This document shows, in pieces, positions 55,562 to 64,000 of a DNA stretch of 64,000 nucleotides; positions within the stretch are counted from its first letter, which is position 1, and each line of letters opens with the position of its first letter. A program made the translations under genes and the position numbers. Source of the stretch: Paenibacillus urinalis (GTDB taxonomy: Bacteria > Bacillota > Bacilli > Paenibacillales > Paenibacillaceae). The stretch lies in assembly GCF_028747985.1 (NCBI RefSeq), contig NZ_CP118108.1, forward strand, positions 4,934,001 to 4,998,000, read 5' to 3'. A model generated the notes under the pieces. The model ran no database searches and was not told the origin of the DNA. It was given only the letters and a program-made list of their open reading frames with translations.

Positions 55562-56938
55562 TTAAACGAGAACCTCTTCCTTCTTCTCTTGAGCTGTGGC
55601 ATCCACAGGTTTCAGTGCTTTCTGACCGACACTGTTCAGGAAGTTCCAAGGCTTGTTGTAGTGCGGCTGGAAGAAGAAGTCGATAAACGCCAGTTCATCT
55701 ACAGTCATCTCATTCTGGATACATACGGACAAGGTATTAATCGACTGTGTAAGCTCGGCTTCACTCATCAGCTGTGCCCCAACGATCCGGCGGGATTCCT
55801 GCTCAAATATCACTTTAATCAGAACCTTCTCTGCCGTAGGCATGAATTCTGGGCGATAGCTGTCCTCGAGGGTTACACTCTCGACTTGAAGCCCTGCTGC
55901 TACTGCACCAGCTTCTGTCAGGCCTGTTCCCGCAATATTCTGCTCATAAATCTTGATCCCTGATGTACCTTGGGTTCCCATGTAGCGTGTCACAGGAGCC
56001 TTGAGGTTACGGGCAACCAGCGTACCCATGCGCACCGCATTGGTTGCGAGCGGAATATAGGATGCTTGTCGAGTTGGATTGTAATAGATCGCACTGCTGT
56101 CTCCGGCTGCAAAGACATCAGGATTGCTTGTGCGCATGTAGCGGTCCACCAGAATCGCCCCGTTCGGCATCATGTCAACCTGACCCTTTAAGAGCTCGGT
56201 GTTAGGACGGAAGCCAATGCACAGAATGACCAGATCGGTTTCGTAAGTGCCTTTGTCGGTAACAACTTTGCGTACGCTGCCCTCTTCTCCTTCGAAGCGG
56301 CTCACTTTCTCGCCAAGCACAAGCTGAATGCCCTTGTCCGTGAGGTCGGACTGAATACGGTCGGTAAATTCTTCATCCAAATATTTGCTTAGAATGCGGT
56401 CTTCTGCATCAATCAGCGTTACTTCTTTGCCATTCATCTGGAATGCTTCGACCAGCTCAATACCAATATAACCTGCACCTACAACGGTTACGTGGCGTGC
56501 ATCTTGAGATTTGGCAATAATCGTATTGGAGTGCTCATAGTTCTTGCACAGAAGCACGTTGTTCAGATCAATCCCTTCAAGATTCGGAATAATCGGCCAT
56601 GATCCAGTAGTCACAATCAGCTTGTCATAAGTGTCTACAAGCTCCTCGCCTGTGTTCAAGCTGCGTGCTTTAAGCGATTTAGCCTTCGTATCCACTTCAA
56701 TTACTTCATGAAGCATACGCATTTTGACGCCCAGCTCCTGCAGCTGTGCAGGTGAGGAATAGAACAATCCGTGAGGATCTTTAACGACCCCGCCAACATA
56801 TAGTGCAATCCCGCAGGATAAGAAGGATACATTGTCATTGCGTTCATAAACGGTAATTTCGGCATCTGGATAAAGCTTTGCTGTATTAATAATGGCTGCT
56901 GTCCCAGCGTGTGTACATCCAATAACGGCTACTTTCAT
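55562..56938 (-). CDS. nox: NADH oxidase (water-forming type)
   Basis: FAD-dependent pyridine nucleotide disulfide oxidoreductase that re-oxidises NADH with O2, giving water, 458 residues. H10 and the redox-active C42 (FLSCGIALYVGG) match the streptococcal Nox active site. VTVVGAGYIGIELVEAF near 150-166 is the NADH loop, and the end block DFFFQPHYNKPWN near 423-435 is the dimerisation domain. A CoA-disulfide reductase role cannot be ruled out. Three Rex-like operators lie upstream, one precisely between -35 and -10, so NADH/NAD+ ratio probably controls it. AAGGAGG precedes the ATG. Confidence 0.92.
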   Translation of the reverse strand: MKVAVIGCTHAGTAAIINTAKLYPDAEITVYERNDNVSFLSCGIALYVGGVVKDPHGLFYSSPAQLQELGVKMRMLHEVIEVDTKAKSLKARSLNTGEELVDTYDKLIVTTGSWPIIPNLEGIDLNNVLLCKNYEHSNTIIAKSQDARHVTVVGAGYIGIELVEAFQMNGKEVTLIDAEDRILSKYLDEEFTDRIQSDLTDKGIQLVLGEKVSRFEGEEGSVRKVVTDKGTYETDLVILCIGFRPNTELLKGQVDMMPNGAILVDRYMRTSNPDVFAAGDSSAIYYNPTRQASYIPLATNAVRMGTLVARNLKAPVTRYMGTQGTSGIKIYEQNIAGTGLTEAGAVAAGLQVESVTLEDSYRPEFMPTAEKVLIKVIFEQESRRIVGAQLMSEAELTQSINTLSVCIQNEMTVDELAFIDFFFQPHYNKPWNFLNSVGQKALKPVDATAQEKKEEVLV

Positions 56939-56983
56939 TCTAAAATACCTCCTTAAGGTTAAAAAAGAGCTTTATGGTTGTGA

Positions 56984-56999
56984 TGTGAAATATTTCACT
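56984..56999 (-). promoter_or_regulatory. Rex/Fnr-like operator, nox-proximal
   Basis: TGTGAAATATTTCACT fits TGTGAA-N4-TTCAC of Rex sites with one end base off. It lies about 46 bp before the nox ATG. Confidence 0.7.
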
Positions 57000-57094
57000 A
57001 CTATAGAGTTAACGATGCCAGGGCTTTATTTCGTTAAGCTAAGGTAATAACCATCCATCGAAACTCTGCCCTGAAGCATCCTGCCTTTGTGAAT

Positions 57095-57110
57095 TGTGAT
57101 TTATTTCACT
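57095..57110 (-). promoter_or_regulatory. Rex/Fnr-like operator, middle copy
   Basis: TGTGATTTATTTCACT, preceded by T, matches the Rex consensus at 16 of 18 positions in the extended site. It lies between the nox promoter and the proximal operator. Confidence 0.6.
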
Positions 57111-57124
57111 ATGTCTATGTCTTT

Positions 57125-57153
57125 ATTATAATGTGACACATTTCACAATTCAA
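57125..57153 (-). promoter_or_regulatory. nox promoter with operator in the spacer
   Basis: On the minus strand TTGAAT (57148-57153) and TATAAT (57125-57130) are 17 bp apart. The spacer contains the perfect TGTGA-N6-TCACA palindrome (57132-57147), so a bound Rex protein would block RNA polymerase. Confidence 0.75.
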
Positions 57154-57394
57154 GCCCAAGTTTAACTTTTTACAAAAAATTTTGTTTATAAGGCCGCTAA
57201 AGAAAACAAATGAACTCATAAAGCCTTGATTACAAAGGGATTCGATACATTTGGACCGTCCTCCTTCGTTCCCCAAAAGACAGCTGGACCTCCCTGCTGC
57301 CATTGGCGATTCCATATTTTAGGAGTAGAATGAGACCTGTTAGCGGATTAGCCGCGAAATACGGTTTATTTTATTAGGAAAGGAGCTGCACGTT
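57154..57394. other. divergent region between nox and the MFS gene
   Basis: Non-coding sequence rich in A+T at its left side. AAAGGAG before 57395 is the MFS ribosome binding site. No promoter hexamers were clear and no structured element was recognised. Confidence 0.5.
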
Positions 57395-58627
57395 ATGAAG
57401 TTCTCTTGGAAACGGAATTTGTTTGTGCTATGGGTCGGTGTCTTTTTTTGCAGCACAGCTTATTCCATCTCCATCCCCTTCTTGCCCATATTTATGAATA
57501 CCGAGCTGAATGTCGGAGAAGACTATATCGAGCTGTGGGCCGGGGTTGCTTTTGGGATTACTTTTCTCGCCAGTGCACTGATATCCCCTTACTGGGGCTC
57601 TCTTGCTGACAAATACGGGCGAAAGCCGATGCTCATTCGCTCAGGATTTGCGCTTGCCTTCCTGTATTTAATCAGCTACTTTGTGCACGATCCTTATGTC
57701 TTTATTGCGGTCCGCATCTTCCAGGGGCTGCTTGCGGGCTTTGTGCCTGCTTCCATTGCGCTCGTAGCCACGAACACGCCGGAGGCCAAAACCGGATATG
57801 CTCTCGGGATTATGTCAACCGCAGGCGCTACCGGCAGCATCATCGGTCCCTTGATTGGCGGAGTTGTCAGCCATTACTACGGTAACCGCAATGCTTTTCT
57901 ATTCTCTGCCCTGATTGTGCTGGTGTCCGCACTCATTGCTACCTTCTTTGTCAAAGAGCATAATTTTAATCGTTCTGCCGCCCGTTCAAGAGTACGGGAC
58001 GATATTAAGCAGGCATCTGCCAATAAACCATTTATGGCACTGCTTGCCATTATGGCCGTGACGACTTTTTCTGTCATGATTCTGGAGCCGCTTCTTACCG
58101 TATACGTCATGGAGATGGGTGTATCGGTAGACGAAGCCTCCCTAACCTCTGGAATTATCTTCTCTTCCGTCGGCATCGCAACCATCATCATGGCTCCAAG
58201 GTGGGCCAAGATTGGACAGCGAATCGGCTACTCCAAAATTCTCATTATTGGACTTGTCGGCGGCGGACTTGGCAACATGCTTCAGATTCTTGTAAGCGAT
58301 TATATTGGCTTCGGCCTGCTTCGGTTCGGATACGGATTGTTTTTTGCTGCCGTATATCCAACCATTAATGCACTCATCGTGGAAACAACGGATTCCGCAT
58401 TTAGAGGAAGAGCCTTCAGCCTCAATCAATCCGCTTCACAGCTCGCGACCATGGCAGGGCCTATCATCGGCGGTCTGCTTGGAAGCTTGATGCCGATCCG
58501 CTGGATCTTCGTCCTTAATGGACTCGTGCTTCTTATCGCTGCCTGGATGATCATTCGCAGCAGGCGAAGCAGCAATTATGCCCTAACCAAATCTTCACCT
58601 GTACTTAAACAGGTGGATCGGTATTAG
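57395..58627 (+). CDS. MFS multidrug-type exporter
   Basis: 410 residues, twelve helices, of the DHA1 drug:proton antiporter type. Motif A is GSLADKYGRKPML near 68-80, and the motif C-like GATGSIIGPLIGGV near 149-162 supports an exporter. It resembles B. subtilis YfmO/MdtG-like proteins. The gene is divergent from nox and ends in its own terminator. Substrate unknown. Confidence 0.88.
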   Translation: MKFSWKRNLFVLWVGVFFCSTAYSISIPFLPIFMNTELNVGEDYIELWAGVAFGITFLASALISPYWGSLADKYGRKPMLIRSGFALAFLYLISYFVHDPYVFIAVRIFQGLLAGFVPASIALVATNTPEAKTGYALGIMSTAGATGSIIGPLIGGVVSHYYGNRNAFLFSALIVLVSALIATFFVKEHNFNRSAARSRVRDDIKQASANKPFMALLAIMAVTTFSVMILEPLLTVYVMEMGVSVDEASLTSGIIFSSVGIATIIMAPRWAKIGQRIGYSKILIIGLVGGGLGNMLQILVSDYIGFGLLRFGYGLFFAAVYPTINALIVETTDSAFRGRAFSLNQSASQLATMAGPIIGGLLGSLMPIRWIFVLNGLVLLIAAWMIIRSRRSSNYALTKSSPVLKQVDRY

Positions 58628-58687
58628 CATTTACAAATCAGCCGTTTCAATTCAGCACGATATATGGAAAGCATGATCTCAATATAA

Positions 58688-58750
58688 AAAGCTTGTCATC
58701 CCATAGAATCTTTTGATTCCATCAATGGGTTACAAGCTTCGTTTTTTTAA
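58688..58750. terminator. terminator between the MFS and peroxidase genes
   Basis: AAGCTTGT pairs with ACAAGCTT, with inner CCCAT/ATGGG and GAATC/GATTC stems, followed by seven Ts; the A-run on the left allows use from both sides. Confidence 0.85.
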
Positions 58751-58767
58751 AATAATATAAAATTTAC

Positions 58768-59244
58768 CTACAACAGCTTCTCGATCAGCTCGGTCATTTC
58801 TTCTGGAGATTGCTTCGGCTCAAAGCGCTGAACCACTTGTCCATCCCGATCAATGACAAACTTCGTGAAATTCCACTGGATGTCACTGGTCTCGCCAGCA
58901 CCAGGCTCTTGCTCTTTGAGATACTGGAACAAGGGATGGGTGTTCTCTCCGTTCACCTCTACTTTGGCAAAGACCGGAAAATTCACACCGTAATTGATCT
59001 GACAGAACTCTTCAGCTTCTCCGCTCGTTCCCGGCTCCTGCCCGCCAAACTGATTGCAGGGAAATGCTAATACAACAAGTCCCTGATCCTTGTAGCGGTC
59101 ATACAACTTCTGCAGCTCGCCATATTGCGGTGTCAGCCCGCATTTGCTCGCTGTATTCGCAATAACCAGCACTTTCCCCGTGTACATATCAAGAGGGACC
59201 TCCTGATTGGCAGTTGTCACTGCAGTGTAACCATATACTGACAT
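58768..59244 (-). CDS. bsaA: glutathione peroxidase-family thiol peroxidase (BsaA-like)
   Basis: Cytoplasmic peroxidase of 158 residues. The active site is C35 in NTASKCGLTPQY, with Q70 in FPCNQFGGQEPG and W124-N125 in QWNFTKFV, the catalytic tetrad of Cys-type GPx. In bacteria these enzymes mostly use thioredoxin. A second Cys suited for the resolving role is C63 or C81. AAGGAGG precedes the ATG. Confidence 0.94.
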   Translation of the reverse strand: MSVYGYTAVTTANQEVPLDMYTGKVLVIANTASKCGLTPQYGELQKLYDRYKDQGLVVLAFPCNQFGGQEPGTSGEAEEFCQINYGVNFPVFAKVEVNGENTHPLFQYLKEQEPGAGETSDIQWNFTKFVIDRDGQVVQRFEPKQSPEEMTELIEKLL

Positions 59245-59326
59245 GTTCTTATTCCTCCTTCTTTATCTCTTCTAAAATTTACCCGTTCGTCTTACAGCTC
59301 TAATCATACCAAATCCAGACGTGAAA

Positions 59327-59353
59327 CAAAAAAGGCCCCCGAAAGGAAGCCTT
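59327..59353 (-). terminator. intrinsic terminator after the siderophore ATPase gene
   Basis: On the minus strand AAGGCTTCC pairs with GGGGGCCTT (two G-T pairs) around a short loop, and six Ts follow. Confidence 0.82.
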
Positions 59354-59391
59354 AATGAATGGTTTAACCCTCAAGCCACGATGCCTGGAGC

Positions 59392-60246
59392 TTATACACC
59401 TGCCACTTGACGAATCTGTGTACGAATTGAGTTCGTTGCGCCGACAAGACCCGCATTGTCTTTGCCAGCGAGTGCATATGGCAGACAGAGTGGAACGCCT
59501 GTACGCGGATCTGTAATAATATCCGCCTCTATTCCGAACACTTCACGCATCACTTCTGTCGTCATGACCTCCTGTGGAGATCCGATCGCCGCTGCCTTAC
59601 CCTGTTTGATCGCAATCATATGATGCGCATAGCGAGTAGCATGATTAAGATCATGCACAACCATGACAATCGTGCGCTGTGAGCTGATATTGAGCTCCTC
59701 TAGCAGCTGAAGCACCTCCAGCTGATGCGCCATGTCGAGGAAGGTTGTCGGCTCATCCAGGAACAAGATGTCGGTATCCTGAGCAAGTGCCATCGCAATC
59801 CATGCACGCTGGCGCTGACCACCGGACAGCTGATCAATGGGACGATCATGAAATTCATTCAAGCCTGTCGCATCAATTGCCCATTCGACCATCTTCTTAT
59901 CTTCTTCCTTGAGTGAACCAAAGCCCTTCTGATATGGAAAACGACCATAGGATACAAGCTCAGTTACCGTCAGACCTTCCGGAGCTGTAGGATTCTGCGG
60001 CAAAATAGCCAGCTGCTTTGCCACTTCACGCGTCGATTGCTTATGGATGGATTTGCCGTCCAATAATACTTGACCCGCCTTCGGCTGCATTAAACGTGCC
60101 ATCGTTTTGAGAATTGTCGATTTCCCCGATCCGTTAGCTCCAACAAGGGCTGTGATTTTCCCCTGTGGTATTTGGATATTCAAATCCTCAACAATAAGTC
60201 TATCCTCATAGGCTATAGACAGTCCGGTCGTTTCTAAACGAAACAT
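59392..60246 (-). CDS. iron-siderophore ABC transporter ATPase (FecE/FepC/YusV type)
   Basis: Soluble ATPase of 284 residues that drives ferric-siderophore uptake. Walker [10 protein letters not shown] (36-44), Q-loop in [11 protein letters not shown], signature LSGGQRQR (140-147), Walker B LFLDEP (161-166) and H-loop H198 are intact. It has a C-terminal extension of about 30 residues after the family end. No permease or binding-protein gene is adjacent and it is closed by its own terminator. B. subtilis YusV is a stand-alone ATPase shared by several siderophore permeases, which fits. A perfect Fur box lies 140 bp upstream. Confidence 0.92.
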   Translation of the reverse strand: MFRLETTGLSIAYEDRLIVEDLNIQIPQGKITALVGANGSGKSTILKTMARLMQPKAGQVLLDGKSIHKQSTREVAKQLAILPQNPTAPEGLTVTELVSYGRFPYQKGFGSLKEEDKKMVEWAIDATGLNEFHDRPIDQLSGGQRQRAWIAMALAQDTDILFLDEPTTFLDMAHQLEVLQLLEELNISSQRTIVMVVHDLNHATRYAHHMIAIKQGKAAAIGSPQEVMTTEVMREVFGIEADIITDPRTGVPLCLPYALAGKDNAGLVGATNSIRTQIRQVAGV

Positions 60247-60385
60247 GAGCGATCATCTCCTTAGAATGGTTGTCACATCAGAAGCGTAAATCTTGGATGT
60301 ATGTAAATAAAATGAATTTCGTATGAAGATCAGGTGAGTGATCAATGAAAATAACCGTTTAAATTAAAACTCTATTTAAAGATAC

Positions 60386-60400
60386 TGATAATCATTATCA
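60386..60400. promoter_or_regulatory. Fur box upstream of the siderophore ATPase gene
   Basis: TGATAATCATTATCA is a perfect 7-1-7 palindrome, the B. subtilis-type Fur (or PerR/Zur class) site with Fur-specific bases. It indicates repression when iron is plentiful. Confidence 0.88.
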
Positions 60401-60429
60401 TTTGTCAAGTACTGTGATCGGCGCTCACA

Positions 60430-60493
60430 CAAAAAACACACCTTCTAGTGTAAGCTAAAGAGTTCATCTTAAGCCTGGAATTAGAAGGTGTGT
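60430..60493 (-). terminator. terminator after the DEAD-box helicase gene
   Basis: On the minus strand ACACACCTTCTA pairs with TAGAAGGTGTGT over a long loop, and TTTTTTG follows. It lies about 33 bp past the helicase stop. Confidence 0.78.
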
Positions 60494-60525
60494 CACATTA
60501 AATGTTTATTTCATTTAACAAAGCG

Positions 60526-62091
60526 TTACCTGCCTCTGCGTCCTCCGCCCTTGCTGTCACGCCCTGCAGCAGAGCCTCCTCGGTTAGAGCTCGGACCCGC
60601 CGGACGGCCTCCGGTCTGCTTGCCGGAACGTCCCGATGAGGATGGACCGCCTCGTCCATCTCTGCTGCCACTGCCTCGGCCAGAGCTCGGCTTGCTGTCT
60701 GCACGCCATGGGCGATCCTTATCCGCTCGCTTCTGACCTCCACGACCGCCGGATCCGCCATCACTGCGTGATCCGCGCGAAGGGTCCTGACGTTCACCTG
60801 AACGCCCGCCTGTGCCCTTGCGAGGGCGTTCTCCGCCATCATCTCTTGATTTGCGAGCGCTGCCCTGCCCGCCGGAGCGGCCGCCGTCACGCTTCGCATC
60901 CGAACGAACCTTCCGCGTATCAATTGTGCTTCCTCCACCACTGAACTTCTGGAGTGAGCCCGGCTCGCCGGCATAGCCGCTCTGCCAGCCGATGCGGTCC
61001 AGACGCTGATCTGTTCCCTGCTCAATACGTGCCAGCTCCGGCTTGTCCTTCGGTGCGGCAAAGGTAAGCGCTAGTCCCTTACCGCCTGCTCGCCCTGTTC
61101 TGCCGATCCGGTGAATGTAGCTCTCCGGATCATGTGGAATGTCATAGTTAAACACATGGGTTACCCCTTCCACATCCAGTCCTCTGGCTGCTACATCTGT
61201 CGCAACAAGCAATTGCAGCTTGGCATTTCGGAACGCCTTCATCACCGTCTCGCGCTTCGCTTGGGACAGATCGCCATGAAGCTCATCGCTCGCATACCCC
61301 AAGTCCTGAAGCGCTGAATTCAGCGCAGACGCACGGCGTTTGGTGCGGCAGAAGATGATGCCCAGGTATGGACGATACTGCTCAATCGCACCAATGAGCG
61401 CCTCCTGCTTCGTACGATCCGTACATTCTACGACCAGCTGACGAATCTGCTTAATAGGAATCACAGAGTCGGATTTGACTTTAACATCAATCGGCTCCTT
61501 CATGTAGGTACGGCCCAGTCGGCGGATGCCTGTCGGCATGGTTGCAGAGAAGAGCATTGTCTGACGCTTGTAAGGCAATGCCTTGATGAGCGTCTCTACC
61601 TCGTTCAAGAATCCCATGTGGAGCATTTGATCTGCCTCGTCCAGAACGAGAATCTTCACTTTGTCCAGCGCGAGCGTTCCTCTGCCCAGATGATCAATGA
61701 GCCGTCCTGGCGTACCGATAATAATTTGGGCTCCGCCCTTCAGCTTGTGCAGCTGCTTCTCCACGTCCTGGCCGCCATACACGGCAAGCACTCGGATTGC
61801 CTCATTCGCTTCCGTCAGCTTCTTCGCTTCAGTCGTAATCTGCAGCGCAAGCTCTCGGGTCGGTGCAATAATGAGTGCCTGTGGGGAGCGATCCTCCGCA
61901 TGGATACGCTGCAGAATAGGCAGCATAAATGCAAACGTCTTGCCTGTTCCTGTCTGTGCCTCTGCAATCACATCCGAGCCCGCAAGAGCAAGCGGAATCG
62001 ACTTCTCCTGCACCGGTGTTGGAGTGGCGATTCCCTGTTGACGCAGAACCTCGCTCCATTCCGGCTTAATACCTAATTGTTCAAAACTCAA
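60526..62091 (-). CDS. DEAD-box ATP-dependent RNA helicase with Arg/Gly-rich tail
   Basis: 521 residues. Q-motif near 1-30, motif I AQTGTGKT (45-52), Ia PTRELALQ, II DEAD (151-154), III SAT, and VI HRIGRTGRAG near 327-336. After about residue 370 the protein is disordered and strongly basic, with many RSGG, GGR and SRD units (to 521), a likely RNA-binding tail. It resembles CshA/RhlE-type helicases in cold adaptation, ribosome assembly or RNA decay. A TTG at 62091 with GAGGTG six bases upstream is the best start. The tail-coding part is very G+C rich. Confidence 0.93.
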   Translation of the reverse strand: MSFEQLGIKPEWSEVLRQQGIATPTPVQEKSIPLALAGSDVIAEAQTGTGKTFAFMLPILQRIHAEDRSPQALIIAPTRELALQITTEAKKLTEANEAIRVLAVYGGQDVEKQLHKLKGGAQIIIGTPGRLIDHLGRGTLALDKVKILVLDEADQMLHMGFLNEVETLIKALPYKRQTMLFSATMPTGIRRLGRTYMKEPIDVKVKSDSVIPIKQIRQLVVECTDRTKQEALIGAIEQYRPYLGIIFCRTKRRASALNSALQDLGYASDELHGDLSQAKRETVMKAFRNAKLQLLVATDVAARGLDVEGVTHVFNYDIPHDPESYIHRIGRTGRAGGKGLALTFAAPKDKPELARIEQGTDQRLDRIGWQSGYAGEPGSLQKFSGGGSTIDTRKVRSDAKRDGGRSGGQGSARKSRDDGGERPRKGTGGRSGERQDPSRGSRSDGGSGGRGGQKRADKDRPWRADSKPSSGRGSGSRDGRGGPSSSGRSGKQTGGRPAGPSSNRGGSAAGRDSKGGGRRGR

Positions 62092-62127
62092 AATAGTCAC
62101 CTCATAATATCCATTCGCTAAAAAGAC

Positions 62128-63498
62128 TTATTTCATCACTTTGCGTATGATTTTCAAATTGTTTTTTGACGGATATTTCATCTTGATGTCAAATTTATTG
62201 GTCTGCTTAAGCACACTCTTCATGTGAGAAAAAGCAGCAAAGCTCGATTCTCCATGATAGCTGCCCATTCCGCTCTCTCCGACTCCGCCAAAAGGAAGAT
62301 GCGGTGTGGCAACATGCATCAGTGTATCATTAATACACCCTCCGCCAAAAGAAATTTGTTCAATAATGCGCTCCTGCACCATTTTATTCTCTGTAAATAG
62401 ATACAAGGCGAGCGGTTTAGGGCGCGCATTGACCATATGCACCACCTCATCTAGGTGCTGATAGGTCATCATAGGAAGAATGGGTCCGAAGATCTCCTCC
62501 TGCATGACCGGGTCCTCCCAGCTGATCTCCTCCAGGATGGTAGGTGCAATCTTTAGTGTTTCCTCGTTCACTTCGCCGCCCAGCACAATAGAGCCTGTCT
62601 GTAGAAATGCTTGCAGCCGCTCAAAATGCTTAGGAGATACGATTCTTCCGTAATCGGGATGCTCCACCGGCTCTTTGCCGTAAAAAGACTTGATCGCCTT
62701 CGCATACTCTTCCACAAAGGCATCCCTCACACTCTCGTGCACAAGCAGGTAATCGGGAGCAATACAGGTCTGACCCGCATTCGTTACCTTGCCGAAGGCA
62801 ACCCGCTTGGCCGCGAGCTTCACATGGGCGTCCTGATGAATGATGCAGGGACTCTTGCCGCCCAGCTCCAGCGTAAGTGGAGTCAGCTGCTCGGCTGCAG
62901 CCTTCATCACGACCTTGCCCACCGCGACACTGCCGGTGAAGAAGATCTTGTCAAAAGGCTGACGCAGCAGCTCCTGACTCGTCTCCACCGCGCCTTCAAC
63001 CACGGTAATATATGCTGGGTCATACAGCTCCCCGATCAAGGAGTTAAGGACAGCGGAGACATGCGGTGTCAGCTCTGACGGCTTGATGACCGCTGTGTTA
63101 CCGGCAGCAATAGCTCCTAGCAGCGGAGACAAGGCCAATTGGAAGGGATAATTCCACGGAGCGATAATGAGAGATGTGCCGTAGGGCTCGGCCACAATAT
63201 ATCCTCTACTTCCAATGTGCGTCTTCAGGCTCGTTTTTACTCTCTTCCGTTTCATCCAGCCCTTAAGCCTTTTCTTGATAAAATCGATCTCCTCCAGCAA
63301 TATGCCATATTCGGTCATAATCGCTTCCTGCTCACTCTTGTTCAGATCGATTCTAACGGCCTCCAGAATCTCGGGCTTGCGCCGTACAATACCTTCTCTC
63401 AGCAGTCTTAGCTGCTCCAGCCTGAATTCCAGTCTGCGCGTCGCGCCGCTGCTGTAATAATCCTTTTGTCGCTGTACAATCTCATGGATTCCGTTCAT
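62128..63498 (-). CDS. ywdH: aldehyde dehydrogenase (class 3, YwdH-like)
   Basis: NAD(P)-dependent oxidation of fatty or aromatic aldehydes, 456 residues. Catalytic C245 in [12 protein letters not shown] and E211 in LELGGKSPC; the cofactor site [10 protein letters not shown] is near 187-196; the ending [15 protein letters not shown] near 402-416 is typical. It agrees along its whole length with remembered B. subtilis YwdH. The ATG at 63498 has GGTGG nine bases upstream; a TTG at 63507 would add three residues. It lies 12 to 20 bp after the kinase gene. Confidence 0.94.
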   Translation of the reverse strand: MNGIHEIVQRQKDYYSSGATRRLEFRLEQLRLLREGIVRRKPEILEAVRIDLNKSEQEAIMTEYGILLEEIDFIKKRLKGWMKRKRVKTSLKTHIGSRGYIVAEPYGTSLIIAPWNYPFQLALSPLLGAIAAGNTAVIKPSELTPHVSAVLNSLIGELYDPAYITVVEGAVETSQELLRQPFDKIFFTGSVAVGKVVMKAAAEQLTPLTLELGGKSPCIIHQDAHVKLAAKRVAFGKVTNAGQTCIAPDYLLVHESVRDAFVEEYAKAIKSFYGKEPVEHPDYGRIVSPKHFERLQAFLQTGSIVLGGEVNEETLKIAPTILEEISWEDPVMQEEIFGPILPMMTYQHLDEVVHMVNARPKPLALYLFTENKMVQERIIEQISFGGGCINDTLMHVATPHLPFGGVGESGMGSYHGESSFAAFSHMKSVLKQTNKFDIKMKYPSKNNLKIIRKVMK

Positions 63499-63518
63499 TT
63501 GTGACAACCACCCTTACT

Positions 63519-64000
63519 TTAAAATCTACCTGAGCGGATAATATGGATAATGAACCATACCACCATAAGACCCGCCACCACGAGTCCGATCTCGACAATC
63601 GGAATATTCCACTTCTGTTCACTTAAAGCAGCCCCGACGATAAGTCCAACCATCAATATACTGATCGCAAGCAGTACAATGCTGAAGGACAGCCGATTGC
63701 TGATCTGGTCAAGCTTCTTCATCACCTGCTCAACCTCTGGGACGCTCACCTCGAGTTTTAATTTGCCTTTACTAATAATCGAGGTTAAGAGCCGGGCTTG
63801 GCCCGGCAATTCAATGATCGATTCGACGAGGTCGCTCACACCGCTGAATACTTTGCCGCGAAGCCGCCTTGTATTGAACTTCTCACGGACCAGCTTACGG
63901 CCAAAGGGTTCGGCCATATCAATAATGCTGATGTTCGGGTCCAAATGCTCGATAACCCCTTCCAATGTGACGAGCGCCTTGCCCAGCAGGATAATATCCG
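63519..64000 (-). CDS. AarF/UbiB-family (ABC1) kinase-like protein, C-terminal part
   Basis: The 5' part lies beyond the window. The visible 160 residues begin DIILLGKALVTLEGVIEHLDP, the end of the ABC1/UbiB kinase domain, then a helical region and two membrane helices (SFSIVLLAISILMVGLIVGA and VEIGLVVAGLMVVWFIIHII, given as separate segments). UbiB-family proteins with this end are membrane-anchored atypical kinases or ATPases linked to isoprenoid quinone or lipid metabolism. The reading continues open to base 64000, so the shorter start at 63965 should not be used. Confidence 0.85.
   Translation of the reverse strand, partial: DIILLGKALVTLEGVIEHLDPNISIIDMAEPFGRKLVREKFNTRRLRGKVFSGVSDLVESIIELPGQARLLTSIISKGKLKLEVSVPEVEQVMKKLDQISNRLSFSIVLLAISILMVGLIVGAALSEQKWNIPIVEIGLVVAGLMVVWFIIHIIRSGRF

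Noticed and set aside
57115..57315. 66-codon minus-strand frame upstream of nox
   Set aside because: It overlaps the nox promoter and operators, and has no ribosome binding site.

Overview
The window looks like a chromosomal segment of a spore-forming, low-GC Gram-positive bacterium of the Paenibacillus type. The evidence is a Bacillales housekeeping order on the minus strand (wecB, upp, glyA, ywlG, ywlE, mntP, tsaC/ywlC, spoIIR, a SEDS gene, prmC, prfA), a sporulation signalling gene, strong GGAGG-like ribosome binding sites with many GTG and TTG starts, and a GlnRS gene, which most Firmicutes lack. No rRNA, tRNA, CRISPR array or complete mobile element was seen. The first and last genes (wecB and an AarF/UbiB kinase gene) are cut by the window edges.

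Layout. (1) 1-13.4 kb, minus strand: cell wall, nucleotide, one-carbon, translation and sporulation genes. A ZTP (pfl) riboswitch with its terminator lies in the gap before ywlG-glyA, where B. subtilis has rpiB. (2) 13.4-22.7 kb, minus: a type 2 IPP isomerase gene, then a seven-gene carotenoid operon whose genes touch or overlap. It holds three CrtN/CrtI-type oxidoreductases, a synthase, a CruF-like hydratase, a glycosyltransferase and an acyltransferase. (3) 23-30.5 kb, plus: a PLD-like protein, a TetR-controlled paired SMR exporter (YkkCD type), and a second TetR gene followed by an RND exporter with a Gly/Ala-rich insert. (4) 30.6-39.6 kb: a PfkB-type sugar kinase, a DJ-1/PfpI protein, moaA, a divergent LysE exporter/MocR regulator pair, an aldo-keto reductase, a flavin quinone reductase, mobA, an orphan IS200/IS605-like right end, and an MFS gene. 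(5) 39.7-46.4 kb: a 112-bp near-palindromic element, glnS, small proteins, two GNAT genes, a small secreted peptide, and an ECF sigma/anti-sigma pair. (6) 46.7-50.4 kb: two secreted GH18 chitinases with mirrored modular layout in one operon. (7) 50.8-58.7 kb: an anaerobic/redox group (MFS, molybdopterin oxidoreductase, formate/nitrite channel, NADH oxidase) with Rex/Fnr-like operators, then another MFS exporter. (8) 58.7-64 kb: glutathione peroxidase, a stand-alone siderophore ATPase gene under a Fur box, a DEAD-box helicase, an aldehyde dehydrogenase, and the truncated kinase gene.

I found no clearly unprecedented multi-gene system. The best candidates for something new are the carotenoid operon with its unusual enzyme set, the orphan structured IS605-type right end beside mobA, and the Rex/Fnr operator set around nox and the FNT channel gene. 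All functional assignments come from motif reading and remembered family sequences; no database search was run.
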